In this document: piece by piece, positions 14,674 through 16,080 of the stretch
How positions within the stretch are numbered: position 1 is the first letter of the stretch
Layout: every line of letters starts with the position of its first letter
NCBI GenBank assembly: GCA_028702395.1
Contig: JAQVOV010000024.1
Span: 1 to 16,080 of the forward strand
DNA length: 16,080 bases
DNA from: Candidatus Omnitrophota bacterium
GTDB lineage: Bacteria > Omnitrophota > Gorgyraeia > JABMRN01
Direction of reading: 5' to 3'
Translations under genes and position numbers: made by a program
The notes under the pieces: generated by a model
The model's database searches: none
What the model saw: the letters and a program-made list of their open reading frames with translations, nothing else
What the model was told of the DNA's origin: nothing

Positions 14674-16080
14674 ATGTCTCGTCAAATGGTACCACATGAT
14701 GGAAACAGTGCTGTAGCACATGTTGCACATGCAACAAATGAAGTAATAGCAATATATCCTATTACTCCATCTTCTAATATGGGAGAAATCGCAGATGTAA
14801 AATCAGCTGCAGGGAAAAAGAACATATGGGGAAGTGTTCCTATTGTAGCAGAGCTTCAATCAGAAGGAGGCGCTTCAGGAGCTGTCCATGGTTCATTGAC
14901 AGCAGGAGCATTGACAACTACTTTTACGGCATCACAAGGATTGCTTCTTATGATACCTAATATGTATAAAATTGCAGGAGAATTATGTCCTACAGTATTT
15001 CATATTGCAGCAAGATCTCTTGCATGTCAGGCTTTATCTATTTTCGGTGATCATTCAGATGTTATGGCGGCTAGGCAAACAGGATGGGCGATGCTTTCAT
15101 CAAGTAGTGTTCAGGAGGCTATGGATTTTGCTCTTATTTCACAAGCAGCTACTCTTGAATCAAGGATCCCTTTCTTGCATTTTTTCGAAGGGTTCAGGGT
15201 TTCTCATGAGATACAAAAGATAGAAGAACTCAACTTTGATGATATGAGAGAAATGATAAATAGTGATCTTGTTAGAGCTCATAGACTAAGAGGCTTAAAT
15301 CCGGAACATCCAATGTTAAAGGGTACAAGTCAAAACCCTGATGTTTATTTTCAAGGAAGAGAAACTGTTAATAAATACTATGAGGCATGTCCTGTTATTG
15401 TCCAAAAAGTGATGGATAAATTTGCAAAATTAACAGGAAGACAATATAAACTTTTTGATTATGTAGGTGCTAAAGATGCCGAAAAAATTATAGTAATAAT
15501 GGGTTCAGGCGGTGAAGTTGTTCATGAAACAGTGGAGCATTTAACTGCTAAAGGTGAAAAAGTCGGAGTGCTAAAAATAAGACTTTTCAGACCTTTTGAT
15601 ATTAAAACATTTGTAAGTTCTTTACCTCTTACTGTTAGATCAATAGCAGTACTTGATAGAACAAAAGAACCTGGTTCTTTAGGAGAACCCTTATATGAGG
15701 ATGTAAGAACAGCTATTGGAGAAGCAATGGGCGAAAAGTTGGTTAATTTTAAACAGTATCCTCATATAGTTGGAGGAAGATATGGGTTAGGTTCTGCGGA
15801 ATTCACACCTGCTCATGTCAAAGCTGTTTTTGACAATCTAACACAAGCTAAACCTAAAAATCATTTTGTTATTGGTATAAATGATGATGTTACTAACCTA
15901 AGTCTTGAATATGATCCATCTTTCAGTACCACAAAAGAAGATACTTATCAAGCAATGTTCTATGGTTTAGGTTCTGATGGAACAGTTGGTGCAAATAAGA
16001 ACTCTATTAAGATCATTTCCGAAAAAACAAATAATTATACTCAAGGATATTTTGTTTATGATTCCAAGAAAGAGATCGGA
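14674..16080 (+). CDS. nifJ: Pyruvate:ferredoxin (flavodoxin) oxidoreductase, N-terminal part
   Basis: The first 469 codons of pyruvate:ferredoxin oxidoreductase, open to the window edge; the full enzyme is about 1170-1190 aa, so roughly 40% is seen. It oxidises pyruvate with CoA to acetyl-CoA and CO2 in the cytoplasm and passes electrons to ferredoxin or flavodoxin. The reading frame starts MSRQMVPHDGN. YPITPSS at 28-34 includes the Thr31 that contacts pyruvate in the Desulfovibrio enzyme. AELQSEGGASGA follows with Glu64, which activates thiamine diphosphate, and Arg114 (AARSLA) is present. The later sequence covers the domain that resembles the transketolase C-terminus (around RLFRPFD) and enters the CoA-binding domain. 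The iron-sulfur cluster and main thiamine-diphosphate-binding parts lie beyond the window. GGGAGGT at 14663-14669, 4 nt before the ATG, fixes the start. It is separated from the giant genes by a terminator, so it is probably its own unit. Confidence 0.95.
   Translation, partial: MSRQMVPHDGNSAVAHVAHATNEVIAIYPITPSSNMGEIADVKSAAGKKNIWGSVPIVAELQSEGGASGAVHGSLTAGALTTTFTASQGLLLMIPNMYKIAGELCPTVFHIAARSLACQALSIFGDHSDVMAARQTGWAMLSSSSVQEAMDFALISQAATLESRIPFLHFFEGFRVSHEIQKIEELNFDDMREMINSDLVRAHRLRGLNPEHPMLKGTSQNPDVYFQGRETVNKYYEACPVIVQKVMDKFAKLTGRQYKLFDYVGAKDAEKIIVIMGSGGEVVHETVEHLTAKGEKVGVLKIRLFRPFDIKTFVSSLPLTVRSIAVLDRTKEPGSLGEPLYEDVRTAIGEAMGEKLVNFKQYPHIVGGRYGLGSAEFTPAHVKAVFDNLTQAKPKNHFVIGINDDVTNLSLEYDPSFSTTKEDTYQAMFYGLGSDGTVGANKNSIKIISEKTNNYTQGYFVYDSKKEIG

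Noticed and set aside
14972..15223. 83-codon plus-strand frame inside nifJ
   Set aside because: It is in another frame from the clear pyruvate:ferredoxin oxidoreductase sequence, which contains the conserved family motifs.

Overview
The window is about one-third G+C and A/T-rich in its coding sequence (many ATA and AGA codons). It comes from an uncultured anaerobic bacterium. The best guess is a member of Candidatus Omnitrophota (OP3) or a close relative. The reasons are two very large modular proteins with signal peptides in tandem, fusions of degenerate metabolic enzymes, and a pyruvate:ferredoxin oxidoreductase. No rRNA or universal marker gene is present, so this placement is inference. 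The first 12 bases match the end of an Illumina adapter, so base 1 is probably a contig end with untrimmed adapter.

Layout. Bases 1-90 hold the adapter remnant and 11 tandem copies of a heptamer. Bases 113-1254 carry, on the plus strand, a nitroreductase-family flavoprotein and a small PAP2-type membrane phosphatase, separated by a perfect 28-bp palindrome. Bases 1451-3739 encode, on the minus strand, an exported helix-rich protein of unknown function. A dispersed intergenic repeat flanks that gene on both sides. Bases 4027-4557 encode a second, quite different nitroreductase. A hairpin lies just upstream of its ribosome binding site, and a 22-bp inverted repeat of REP-like character follows its stop codon.

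Bases 4733-14453 form a two-gene unit, probably one operon, and are the most unusual part of the window. The first protein (1660 aa) has a signal peptide, a GNAT-like domain, and a four-helix membrane block with an HExxH zinc-protease motif, followed by about 1000 residues of mostly unrecognised helical sequence. The second (1572 aa) has a signal peptide, a glutamate dehydrogenase domain that keeps all its catalytic residues, a uridine-kinase-like domain with a broken P-loop, a coiled-coil stretch and a GNAT-like domain. The two proteins share a C-terminal domain and a short motif just after the signal peptide, so they look like diverged modular paralogues. A GC-rich hairpin with a T-tract ends the unit.

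From 14674 to the window edge is the N-terminal 40% of pyruvate:ferredoxin oxidoreductase (nifJ), with its own strong ribosome binding site.

Together the flavoproteins and PFOR fit a fermentative, low-potential anaerobic metabolism. The giant gene pair looks like an envelope-associated system of unknown role. No tRNA, rRNA, CRISPR array, transposase or phage gene was seen.
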